The position numbers and the translations under genes are program-made. A stretch of 64,000 nt of DNA, from positions 17,809,326 through 17,873,325 of the forward strand of contig CP136069.1 of NCBI GenBank assembly GCA_032622095.1, read 5' to 3'. Under the pieces are notes generated by a model, which saw nothing but the letters and a program-made list of their open reading frames with translations, was not told the DNA's origin and ran no database searches. Source of the DNA: Siphonodentalium dalli (Eukaryota > Mollusca > Scaphopoda > Gadilida > Siphonodentaliidae). This document shows positions 1 through 8,654 of the stretch, in pieces. The first letter of the stretch is position 1. Every line of letters begins with the position of its first letter.

Positions 1-397
1 TCCTCAGAGCAAATATGTTCGCCTTCGGGCTGTCACCACGGAACAAACTTTATATCTCCTCAGAGCAAATATGTTCGCCTTCGGGCTATCACCACGGAAA
101 AACTTTATATCTCCTCAGAACAAACATGTTTGCCTTCGGGCTGTCACCACGGAACAAACTTTATATCTCCTCAGAAAAAACATGTTCGCCTTCGGGCTGT
201 CACCACCCAACAAACTTTATATCTCCTCAGAAAAAACATGTTTGCCTTCGGGCTGTCACCACCCAACAAACTTTATATCTCCTCAGAGAAAATATGTTCG
301 CCTTCGGGCTTTCACCACGGAAAAACTTTATATCTCCTCAGAACAAACATGTTTGCCTTCGGGCTGTCACCACGGAACTTACTTTATATCTCCTCAG
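1..397 (+). repeat. 56-bp tandem array of splice acceptor plus EGF exon start
   Basis: There are eight copies of a 55-56 bp unit, the last one being the genuine start of EGF exon 1. Each unit carries a short pyrimidine stretch ending in TCCTCAG, followed by codons for C-x-P-S-G-C-H-H-G, which are the first two cysteines of the EGF domain. The acceptor AGs end at 7, 63, 118, 174, 230, 286, 341 and 397. The acceptors at 7, 118, 286 and 397 are in phase with the EGF frame. All three forward frames are open through the array because the unit lacks stops. The array may extend upstream of the window. Confidence 0.93.
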
Positions 398-493
398 AAC
401 AAATATGTTTGCCTTCGGGCTGTCACCACGGAGTTTGCCACACCGGTGCATGTGTCTGTAACACGGGCTGGACGGGAGATAATTGTGATAAAG
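398..493 (+). CDS. EGF-like domain exon 1
   Basis: The 32-codon exon encodes a complete short EGF-like domain. Six cysteines are spaced C-x4-C-x4-C-x4-C-x-C-x8-C, with the sixth in the string GWTGDNC. It is a compact EGF without the D-x-[DN]-E-C calcium-binding signature of the later exons. The acceptor is TCCTCAG at 391-397 and the donor is AAAG/GTTAGT at 493/494; phase is 1 on both sides, as is usual for shuffled extracellular modules. The acceptor and first 30 or so bases are the last unit of the upstream 56-bp array, so use of upstream acceptors at 7, 118 or 286 would lengthen the exon in frame. Loss or gain of array units would not alter the core domain. Confidence 0.82.
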
Positions 494-520
494 GTTAGTG
501 TATCATATTAAGTAAACGAC

Positions 521-664
521 GGTATATCTCTTTGTAAACATGTGATATAGTTACCGGGGTATAAAGATGGTATATCTCTTTGTAAACATGTGATATAGTT
601 ACCGGGGTATAAAGATGGTATATCTCTTTGTAAACATGTGTTATATAGTTACCGGGGTATAAAA
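521..664 (+). repeat. 48-bp tandem repeat, 3 copies
   Basis: Three near-identical units begin at 521, 569 and 617 with GGTATATCTCTTTGTAAACA and end in TTACCGGGGTATAAA. The array starts 28 bp downstream of the EGF exon 1 donor. Confidence 0.9.
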
Positions 665-1827
665 TATCAGATATGAATCGAATACCCCTGTCCGGAAATA
701 CTATCGATTAATATTCATTATATTTCGAATATTTTCTGGTCTAAATACGTGTGGTTGATTAGCTAACGAACACTAATGGTTACTGTTAACATAGACCAGA
801 ACTTTTTTGTGTAATAAACGTTGATTAGACTCATTATCGCTTATAACTATGTATTGAAACAATACAAACAATCAGTCGGGGACATTTGACGATCGGAGCA
901 TATCTATGTGAACACCCTAATGATCTCTATCGCTATAAGGTATCGCCTGAATGGTCTCTTCTAAAAATAGAAAAATAAAGTGTCCCACTTAATTATGTCA
1001 TTCTATAATAAAATATTCGAAATAAAATAAATACTAATTGATAGAGGCGATTCCGGACATGGGTCTTCAATTCATATTTATTATTTTATACCCACGAAAC
1101 TATTTCAAATTTGTTATCTGAAGAGATAATCCATCTTTAATAGTCAAATGGTGATCCGATGATTTTCACCAGTATTTAACATATATTTACCAAAGGTCAG
1201 CAACTATATTACAGGCAAACTGCGACTGAATGGTATTGTTGTTATAGTGTTATAGTTTTCTACTGAGTCCGTGTCTCGATTAATCTGATATATTGAGGAT
1301 ACATACGGCTTTTGACTGAACACGAGAATTATCATGAGTGATGGTCATGAGTGGGTATAAGCAAATACCGATTTTCCACGAGCGGCTTGTCGCGTGTTCA
1401 GTCAACAGCGATAGGTTTCCTTTTTATTATATGCAGTTTCGTTAGTTCAATTTACAATTCTTTCTCTCAGACGATTTGTTTTGCCGAATTAATTGTAGAC
1501 GAAAACGAATCAGCTTGTCGCCAACCGACTGACTCATCTCTGGCTCACATATTAAAAACACGAAGCTCGATATCGCTATGTAACGTGCATTCCCACAAGA
1601 TATCAGTACGGACTATTTTCATCTTAAAAGTAGATGACGTCATTTACGTTATCGATAGCAACATAATGAAGGCGAATTCTAAAAGCAAATAACATTTTGG
1701 TATTAGCTCGCTGGGGCAAGTGGTTGATATGCTGTTTATCCCCCGCCCGGTTAGAGCTATTTCAATGTTGAACATATAATAAAACACAATACTACATTCT
1801 CACGAAGATGGCCATGTATAATTTCAG
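665..1827. other. Intron sequence, no recognisable gene
   Basis: This is AT-rich intron between EGF exons 1 and 2. A 113-codon open frame at 1351-1692 resembles no family I recognise and has no splice or promoter support, so it is not called. Confidence 0.6.
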
Positions 1828-1947
1828 CGATTTCTCCTGATAGTATCACATGTGAGACAGGGTGCATTCATGGCAAGTGCATCGGTACAGCTGGTGGATA
1901 TTCATGCGATTGTCGAGAAGGGTGGAGCGGCCAACATTGCGACACAG
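1828..1947 (+). CDS. EGF-like domain exon 2
   Basis: The 120-bp exon is phase 1-1. After a short leader (codons reading A-I-S-P-D-S-I-T) it encodes one EGF domain with C-x3-C-x4-C-x8-C-x-C-x8-C, ending GWSGQHC-D-T. The acceptor was chosen at TATAATTTCAG/CG (1827/1828): it is the nearest AG that gives phase 1 in frame with the cysteines. The closer TAG at 1841-1843 would break the phase. The donor is ACAG/GTATGA at 1947/1948. The leader sequence takes the place of the usual D-x-[DN]-E-C start, so a calcium-binding site is not supported. The exon is too short to show up as a long open frame and was found by cysteine spacing. Confidence 0.82.
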
Positions 1948-2172
1948 GTATGACAAGAAAACTATAGTCAGAAATGGCAACGCTCTCAAGATCATATTAT
2001 TAGGCATATATAAAACATTGATGCTTTAATATGTAATTTCTTTCGTATGTGTGTATAGTTTGTGCTGTGGAGATAAGCATGCCAGAACATTTTTTTAATC
2101 GTATCTTCCAAACTAAAGTTATGATATTTGCATGTTGTTCAGAGGTTCCATGTGTAACTATTTCCCTATTTT

Positions 2173-2516
2173 AAAGGGGGACTGTACACTATTTCCCGAT
2201 AATGTGACCATACTCAACAGAATATGTTCAACAACTGAATGACTTTGAGCCCTAGATTAGTGCAAAATTACACTCATATGCTCTAGAATGATGCAATCAA
2301 CATGGTAATTATAATGCAAATGAGTTTATCAGTCGAGTCATAAACTCATTGTATTATAATTACCATGTTGTTTAAATCGTTCATATATAGAGCACACAAG
2401 TGTATTTTTGCACCAAGCCATGGCTAAAATTACTTCATTTGTTGCATATAATCAGTTGAGTATAAAAGGAGATGGTCCCATAAATGGCTGGTTTAGTGTA
2501 CAGTGCCCATTTAAGC
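2173..2516. mobile_element. Foldback MITE in intron 2
   Basis: This is a long imperfect inverted repeat with arms of about 170 bp. The outer ends pair GGGGACTGTACACTA (left) with TAGTGTACAGTGCCCA (right), and the inner part pairs CATGGTAATTATAATGCAAA with its complement around 2340-2371. There is no coding capacity, and the mobilising family is not identifiable by eye. Confidence 0.72.
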
Positions 2517-2599
2517 ATCTACAATGCTATTGGTGCAGGGTACATTCGTAAAGCAAGAAACTCGAGGGACATTCCACTCGATAGGAATATGTAGCGCAC

Positions 2600-3036
2600 T
2601 TGTCATTTGCAGAATGAAGACCCAGAGGGTGAATTTAGTGACGCTATCCCGCATAGCGGGCTAGTATCACTAAATTCACCATCTGGGGGCCTCATTCTGC
2701 TTAGGCCTCATTCTGCTTAGGCCTCATTTTCTCTGGAAAGCATCTTTATTATCAAATATCTATAGAAACTTCTTCACATAGATTCTATTTCTTTTCTAGT
2801 TTAGTTTATCCATATCCCAAAATTGGCAGAAGACATATTGCCTAATCGAGTTTATCAATGAGTGTACATCCAAATATTCACCATTTGGGAACTTCAATCT
2901 GAGTCTATGCCTCCCATAGCAGATGAGGTCATGCAGAATGAGGTCCCCAGATGGTGAATTTGGTGATGCTAACCCGCTGTGCGGGATAGCATAACTAAAC
3001 TCAACCTGTGGTGTACCTCATTTAATTCTGCAGTTT
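2600..3036. mobile_element. Composite foldback element, copy 1
   Basis: Two arms of about 100 bp (2608-2702 and 2938-3036) lie in inverse orientation, and each arm is itself nearly palindromic around the core CCGCATAGCGGG. The same architecture recurs at 39653-40070. The right arm ends 30 bp upstream of EGF exon 3, so the acceptor region of that exon abuts transposon DNA. Confidence 0.78.
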
Positions 3037-3065
3037 GCGTTTACATGTAGATGAATCCTTTTCAG

Positions 3066-3179
3066 ATATCAATGAGTGCAGGGACTCGATGTATTGTGTA
3101 AACGGAAACTGCACGAATGAGATTGGTAGCTATAGCTGCAACTGTAGTGATGGATGGATGGGAACCAGGTGTGATCAAG
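3066..3179 (+). CDS. Calcium-binding EGF domain exon 3
   Basis: The 38-codon phase 1-1 exon begins with D-I-N-E-C, the classic calcium-binding EGF signature. Cysteine spacing is C-x5-C-x4-C-x8-C-x-C-x8-C. The stretch C-T-N-E-I-G-S-Y-S-C-N-C matches the consensus for Asp/Asn beta-hydroxylation (C-x-[DN]-x4-[FY]-x-C-x-C). The acceptor is CCTTTTCAG/AT at 3065/3066 and the donor is CAAG/GTATGT at 3179/3180. The exon's last bases and donor are repeated three more times downstream. The donor copy at 3278/3279 is in phase and would add 33 codons, including a second C-x-C...C half-module; those at 3226 and 3328 are out of phase. The first donor looks primary because it has the best GTATGT match and gives exactly one EGF module. 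Confidence 0.88.
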
Positions 3180-3345
3180 GTATGTATGCCCATGTGATGG
3201 ATGGATGGGAACCAGGTGTGGTCAAGGTATATGTATGCCACTGTAGTGATGGCTGGATGGGAACCAGGTGTTATCAAGGTATATATGCCACTGCAGTGAC
3301 GGCTGGATGGGAACCAGGGGTGATCAAGGTATATATACACCTGCG
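3151..3345 (+). repeat. 47-52 bp tandem array of EGF exon end plus splice donor
   Basis: Four copies share GGATGGGAACCAGG, starting about 3161, 3208, 3260 and 3310, each followed by a CAAGGTAT donor (exon ends 3179, 3226, 3278 and 3328). The forward EGF frame stays open from exon 3 through the array to 3478. Copy 1 is the functional 3' end of EGF exon 3; the others are in the intron or an alternative exon tail. Confidence 0.9.
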
Positions 3346-3629
3346 ATGTATACTTTGTACTTTGTTCGTGCATGCATGTTATTCACAACGATATTTTCTT
3401 ACCTCCATTCATGTTTTAAAACGTAAAATTAAGAATTTGTTATGTATTAGACAAACACTTATGGTGAGAATGGTTTAAGAAATCTACATCTTATATAAGT
3501 CATAGCCAACGGTAAATCACTATTATAAACAGGACATAACGTAAGGAAAGGTGGTGTACTAGCCTTAGTAATGTGTATGCATGTCTATGGTTGATTCAAC
3601 GTTAGCTTAGTTCTCGATTTGTTCCACAG

Positions 3630-3746
3630 ACATCAACGAATGTGAAAATGGACAGTCGAATTGCCTTCATGGTCACTGTTTCAACACAGACGTGGGCTAT
3701 GATTGTCACTGTTACTCCGGTTGGACTGGTGCTATGTGTGACACAG
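3630..3746 (+). CDS. Calcium-binding EGF domain exon 4
   Basis: The 39-codon phase 1-1 exon starts D-I-N-E-C. Cysteine spacing is C-x6-C-x4-C-x8-C-x-C-x8-C, and the sixth cysteine sits in GWTGAMC. C-F-N-T-D-V-G-Y-D-C-H-C fits the beta-hydroxylation consensus seen in calcium-binding EGFs. The acceptor is TTGTTCCACAG/AC at 3629/3630 and the donor is ACAG/GTAAGT at 3746/3747, one of the strongest donors in the locus. Exon 4 directly follows exon 3 with compatible phase across a 450-bp intron; if the extended donor of exon 3 is used, frame is still kept. Confidence 0.9.
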
Positions 3747-4720
3747 GTAAGTATATTATACACGAAGTAGTATCTATTCATGGCTTATATTGTGCGATTA
3801 TTTTAGACTCCAATGGTTCAAAATTCTGATAGCTCGGTGTGCATACATGATGCGGGTTCATGCAGGGCGTGGCTAAAGGGGGGTTTCCACATTGAAATTT
3901 TAACAGCACCCCCCCCCCAACCAGATTTCCATTTGCACCCCACGCATTGCAATGGAACTGGTACCTCGAACTTTCCAACCTGATACAGTATTCACAGTAT
4001 ATACAGAGTTCACGCTGCCACTTGCCAAATTTGCCAATGGCAAACAATTATTCACATTTGGCAAAACTATTTTAGTTTGGCAAAAAATTTGGCAAGTCAC
4101 TTTTGATTTCTCAAGAAATTTAATAATATTTGTCAACCAATACTACTCATTTCAGGAAGCTCTTTCATTAATGGTATTATTGTTGGTGATTTATAAGATT
4201 ATGAAAAGTTAACACCTCTATCAAGAGGGAGTTAATCTGATATCAGTTGTATCGACTGGTGGAGGGTTTTCTAGTATGTCTGGTGGTTGTGTTTACATAG
4301 CTAATCGTCTTTGTTTCGATGTGCCTCTCTGATGAAGAAAACCTTCCACAATTACATTTTTATGCTGTTGGTTTATTGTTCTATGATAAAACCACGTATA
4401 GAGCCGAGAATTATTAATAATGAACTGCTTTCCTATAGTGATACGTGCCAAGGTTGGACAATTTCCAACTGATTGCCATTTGAAACCAAACATTTGACTG
4501 AAAGTAGACACTTTTCGTCAAAAAACCAACAAATTCATCATTAAGTACCGGTGGTACAATATAGATAACCCTACCATACGTTGGATATTCAGGGAATCGA
4601 GTATGAAAACAAACTATTCTCATGCTCCAATTCCCGAATATGTCATTCAATTGGGTTCAATAATCTCAGGGACCAGCATACATGATTCAAATTGGAAGTC
4701 ACTAGTCCCTGTTTTTGGTG

Positions 4721-4788
4721 GTTACTTCTTCCTGATACATTCCACTTCTTATCTTCAGAAGAAGTGGAATGTATCAGGAAGAAGTAAC
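4721..4788. other. Perfect 30-bp-stem hairpin
   Basis: The left arm (4721-4750) and right arm (4759-4788) are exact reverse complements over 30 bp with an 8-nt loop, ATCTTCAG. The left arm begins GTTACTTCTTCCTGATACAT. No other copy was seen in the window, unlike the MITE palindromes. Confidence 0.88.
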
Positions 4789-4974
4789 AATGGACGAATT
4801 TCAATTTACTCATTCACCCTTCTTTGGTCCAAAAAGTATTAAACACAAGAGCCCATTTATAAAACCACTGTATTGAGTAATTACACCATTATAATAAGTA
4901 AAATATACTTTAACATTCTGTTGTGACATATAAGTAAGTAGAAATGTGGTAATTTTCCTATCATTCCCTCTCAA

Positions 4975-5420
4975 ACAACAACTATTATAATTGTTTTCAC
5001 CATAAAAATGCTACATGGTGTAGTTTAGTCTGTTAAAACTGCCAATAATATCAGCCATACATGTGCATTAGTTCGATTTCTGGTAATATTCCCAGCAACC
5101 GTTACCATCCATGTATGTAGGACATATGGTAATTTTTCAGTCAGGTCAACACTAACAACAACTGTTATTATTGTGTTCAGCATAAGGTCATATATGGTGT
5201 AGTTTAATTTGTTAAAACTGCCATACTATCATATGTATTATTTTTCGTGTCCGTAGCAACCGTTACCATCCCTGTATGTAAAATATGGCAATTTTCCCGT
5301 CAGATCCACACTAGTAACTATTATAATTGTTTCACCATAACATGATACATGGCGTAGTTTAGTTAGTTAACACTGCCATAATATTAGTCATATGTGCATT
5401 TATTCGATGTCGGGTAGTTG
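4975..5420 (+). repeat. Degenerate 160-180 bp tandem repeat, 3 copies
   Basis: Units begin with an ACTATTATAATTGTTTTCAC-like string near 4980, 5160 and 5316. They contain ATGGTGTAGTTTAG and CAACCGTTACCATCC in the same order. Copies are clearly diverged. Confidence 0.75.
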
Positions 5421-5682
5421 CCTAGCATCCGTTTCTAAGGCAGGACCTGCCGACATTGCCTCCATATTTGAAATTGACCAGTATTGCACGCGGAAGATAT
5501 GCGCCAAGTTTCATGTTTGTAATCACCTTTTGCACAATGGTTACACCAAGCGCCTGGACTAGTTGCTGGTATATGCGAGAGAAGTCACTTCTCCCGGGAC
5601 AAATATAGGAGAGTGACACATTGTAAAAGGAGACGATGTCTCCCAAGTCGCCCTCTAGGCTGCTCCTGGTTTATCCATATTT

Positions 5683-6110
5683 GAGAATGCATTGGCCTAA
5701 CAATGTTTTATCCATTTTTTATCATTTTTTCTGACATTCTTTAGCAATTTCTATCATTTTTTTCTTACATTTAAAAATTATTTTTTAGCAATTTTTATCA
5801 TTTTTTCTTCTTACATTCTATAACAATTTTTATCATTTTTGCTTATATTCTTTAAGAATTTTATTATTTTGTTTTATCAAATTTTCTTACATTCTTTAAC
5901 AATTATATCATTTTTTATAATTTGTTCTTACATTCTTTATCAATTTTTATCATTTTGTCTTATATTCTTTAACAATGTTTTATCATTTTTTTCTTACATT
6001 TTTTTAACAATTATAAAAAATAATATAAAATATGTTAGGCCAAATGCATTCCCTTATATATGCGAGGCGACCTATAGTCGATTCGCATATATAAGAGAAT
6101 GCAATGGCAC
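5683..6110. mobile_element. MITE with palindromic arm and TA-rich core (family P)
   Basis: The right part (6043-6108) is a palindrome built from ATTCCCTTATATATGCGAGG and its complement. The left end carries a matching piece, GAGAATGCATTGGCC. The core is a degenerate array of about 30-bp TTTTTATCATTTTTTCTTAC units. It belongs to the same family as elements near 31.9, 37.4, 45.7-46.1, 50.4, 54.5-55.4 and 61.1 kb. It ends 70 bp upstream of EGF exon 5. Confidence 0.8.
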
Positions 6111-6179
6111 AGAGTTTTCTCCATATCACGATGGCCGCTCGAAACGTCACATCATCGTGTGCTATATATTCTTATACAG

Positions 6180-6299
6180 ATGTGGACGAATGTCTAACTG
6201 ATATGTATATGGACTGCATCCACGGTCGTTGTGTGAACTTGTCTGGAGGGTCCACATGTGGCTGTTATCCGGGGTGGACAGGATCAATGTGTGATGCAG
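6180..6299 (+). CDS. Calcium-binding EGF domain exon 5
   Basis: The 40-codon phase 1-1 exon starts D-V-D-E-C. Cysteine spacing is C-x7-C-x4-C-x8-C-x-C-x8-C, ending GWTGSMC-D-A. The aromatic residue of the hydroxylation consensus is replaced by serine (G-G-S-T-C-G-C), so hydroxylation is not predicted. There is one possible N-glycosylation site, N-L-S. The acceptor is TTCTTATACAG/AT at 6179/6180 and the donor is GCAG/GTTAGT at 6299/6300. A stop occurs at once if the donor is read through. A 51-bp minisatellite begins about 10 bp after the donor. Confidence 0.88.
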
Positions 6300-6308
6300 G
6301 TTAGTGCT

Positions 6309-6665
6309 ATAGTTCTTGTATAGGTAACCATGTACGTGTGTTTCTGGACAGGTGATACATCTTGTATAGGTAACCATTATAGGTACGTGTATGTCTGGCC
6401 ATGTGATCAATCTTGTATAGGTAACCAGTATAGGTACGTATGTGTCTGGCCAGGTGATACATCTTGTATATGTAACCAGTATAGGTACGTGTGTGTCTGC
6501 CCAGGTGACACATGTTGTATAGGTAACCAGTATAGGTACGTGTGTGTCTAACCATGTGATACATATTGTATAGTAACCAGTATAGGTACGCGTGTGTCTG
6601 GATATGTGACACATCTTGTATAGATAACCAGTATAGGTACGTGTGTGTCTGGCCAGGTGACACAT
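6309..6665 (+). repeat. 51-bp minisatellite, 7 copies
   Basis: The unit contains CTTGTATAGGTAACCAGTAT and GTGTGTCTGGCCAGGTGATA. Because 51 is divisible by three, it creates long stop-free frames on both strands, which are artefacts. Each unit contains two donor-like strings (CAGGTGATA and ATAGGTAAC). Weak similarity to the end of exon 5 (TGGACAGG...) suggests it may have arisen from the exon-donor border. Confidence 0.88.
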
Positions 6666-8332
6666 TTGACAGGATCCGTTAAACTGACACCTAGCCTCCG
6701 GAATGAATGTAACTGACGGCTTTCTGTTTGTCAACGAGTATCTATAATACCTATTGCCAACACATTTGCCCTTATGTCATGTATACAATTACACAATGCC
6801 ATTACATGACGTAACTAGACCCACCCACGTTGCAAGAGTAATAATCGGCCCCATGAAACAACAGTCATATATGGATTAAGAAAAGCATATCGTACGTCAT
6901 AATATTATATGAAGTCGCGCTCTTGCTGGGGGTGATGTATAAAACTAATTCCCGGAAACGACTCTCATAAGTCAACACGCTTGATTTCGAATCCGGTCCA
7001 TGATGTTATATTCTGATATGTTGTAATTTATGTGTAATATTCTTGGAATTAATATTGTTTAAACTACTTAATATTACTTGCCCACATATTGACAGTGGAA
7101 CAAAAATGTATGGATGACATGAGAAAGAGGAGGATGTCTGCTATGCATATTAAATAGAATATCGTAGAATAATTGTTCCTCGTGCTCATAACATGAGTTT
7201 TGAAGTGGAAGCAGGGTCCTGATGCGGTTTAATTGAATTTTGAAACGTACGCCGGTTGCATAATATACGGGGCCGAGATGCACCCACATAATGTGCCGGA
7301 AAATGGCAACCCAATCTGAAAACAGAGTTAAAATGCAACCCCCTTGCTACGATGTGTCTGAACGCTGCCGGCATGTGTATTTTCTTAATTAAATCTAACA
7401 TTTTTTTATTGAAGTGTTTTGTCAGCTACAATTCGTTCTGGCTGCATCTAGACAATTTTCAAATGAATATGGACACTTCAGTTTCTCAGAATAATGAAGA
7501 ATGAATAGTAGCCTAATCAAATAAAAATATGTGTCATTTCTTCACATTACGTGTATGTGCGGGCAGTGGTAAGTCATGCGTAGGGGAACGAACTCTGCAT
7601 GGAACTTAATGGCAGCCATACGTCTTATATTACCGCATATATTAGGGGGAATTTCTTTTTTTGAGGTGTTTATATAAATAACTCAACCAGAGAAGATGGC
7701 GAATGAGCTATGTACCAATTTATGATCGCTTACTGATAACCCTGTTTCCCATATAAATGTGACTGTTGAGAAGATATACATGTTCAAGTGACTTAGGTCG
7801 CCAATTTTCAAGGTTGTGAAATTTGGACGCCAAAATCTTCTTTAAAACAAATCGGATCGATATCCGATTTTTTTGTCATATCCGATATGGGTTGTTGGCA
7901 TAATTAATTAGTCTGATAGCCTGTTGATATATTTGTAATGTATACAAACAAAAACAATTATGTTAAAATTGCCTTTGTGATATTCTCCCGCCATTTCCGC
8001 CAACAAAATGACCGCGCGTATTAATACTATTTCGAAAAGCAGCGGATGCCACCAACACCAGACATTGCAATACTATTGCTTTGTCCATCAAATTTAAATT
8101 ATTGTCCATCTTCGTTGCACTAACGAAAATAGATACAAAAACAAAGAGGCAGATTGCGGGACTGTATTTTTCGTCAGAGCGCACAATACTATCATATACG
8201 GTTGTGAATCATCTCAGCCAACGCCGTAAATGTATGCATTGTGCATGTGTGTTTCCACTTCTTTTAAGGATTCTGATTTGTTAAAAACGCACAAAGCTCT
8301 AGTTTTTTTTCTCATGTGATATGCAAGTTATT
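6666..8332. other. Intron sequence
   Basis: This is AT-rich intron. The only structure recognised is a dispersed repeat at about 7310-7500, whose inverted copy lies at 24388-24545. Confidence 0.55.
7310..7500 (-). repeat. Dispersed repeat, inverted copy of 24388-24545
   Basis: The strings GCTGCCGGCATGTGTA, TTAAATCTAACAT and AATGAATATGGACA recur as reverse complements, in reverse order, at 24388-24545. It is probably a short transposable element fragment. Confidence 0.7.
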
Positions 8333-8500
8333 CAACTCGTTATGTTGGGATATTATATTTTATGAAACTCGTTATGTTGGGTTATAAGATTTTATGAAAC
8401 TCGTTGATAAATTTGATTCACATCTCGTCAACAACTCGTTGTGAATCAACTTTATCAAACTCGCTTCATAAAATCTTATACGCCAACATAACTCGTTGGA
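8333..8500. mobile_element. Foldback element
   Basis: The left arm, with ACTCGTTATGTTGGGTTATA, pairs with the right arm, which reads TTATACGCCAACATAACTCG. The inner parts GATTCAC/GTGAATC also pair. An extra partial copy of the left arm lies at 8333-8376. It ends 40 bp upstream of EGF exon 6. Confidence 0.75.
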
Positions 8501-8540
8501 CATCCTCTATATATCTCACCAAATTTACGTTCATCTTCAG

Positions 8541-8654
8541 ATATTAATGAGTGTGACGTTAACGGCACATGTGTACATGGTACCTGTGCGAATGGTGACG
8601 GCGCCTATAGCTGCAGTTGCAATCATGGGTGGACTGGCTACAGGTGTGACGAAG
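8541..8654 (+). CDS. Calcium-binding EGF domain exon 6
   Basis: The 38-codon phase 1-1 exon starts D-I-N-E-C. Cysteine spacing is C-x5-C-x4-C-x8-C-x-C-x8-C, ending GWTGYRC-D-E. C-A-N-G-D-G-A-Y-S-C-S-C matches the Asp/Asn beta-hydroxylation consensus, and N-G-T is a possible glycosylation site. The acceptor is CATCTTCAG/AT at 8540/8541 and the donor is GAAG/GTACAT at 8654/8655. It is the last EGF module seen; its phase 1 exit joins the phase 1 entry of the CTLD exon at 15687, across a 7-kb intron holding a LINE. Confidence 0.88.

Larger units (their letters stand above)
3747..6179. other. Intron 4: repeats and MITEs only
   Basis: No exon is recognised here. It holds a C-tract repeat near 3911, a perfect hairpin at 4721-4788, a degenerate tandem array at 4975-5420 and a TA-rich element with a palindromic arm at 5683-6110. 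Confidence 0.7.

Noticed and set aside
1-430. CRISPR-like array
   Set aside because: Units are contiguous and nearly identical without unique spacers, and the DNA is plainly from an animal genome.
15-511. Long overlapping forward frames (122-148 codons) across the 56-bp array
   Set aside because: They are stop-free translations of a tandem repeat in all three frames. Only the frame entering the EGF exon has domain support, from 398 on.
1351-1692. 113-codon frame in the first visible intron
   Set aside because: No domain, no cysteine pattern of the gene, and no exon borders. Length is within chance for AT-rich introns of this size.
3062-3373. 103-codon minus-strand frame opposite EGF exon 3
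   Set aside because: Antisense shadow of the exon and its donor array.
6162-6734. 190-codon minus-strand frame
   Set aside because: This is a shadow of the 51-bp minisatellite (unit divisible by three) and the antisense of EGF exon 5.
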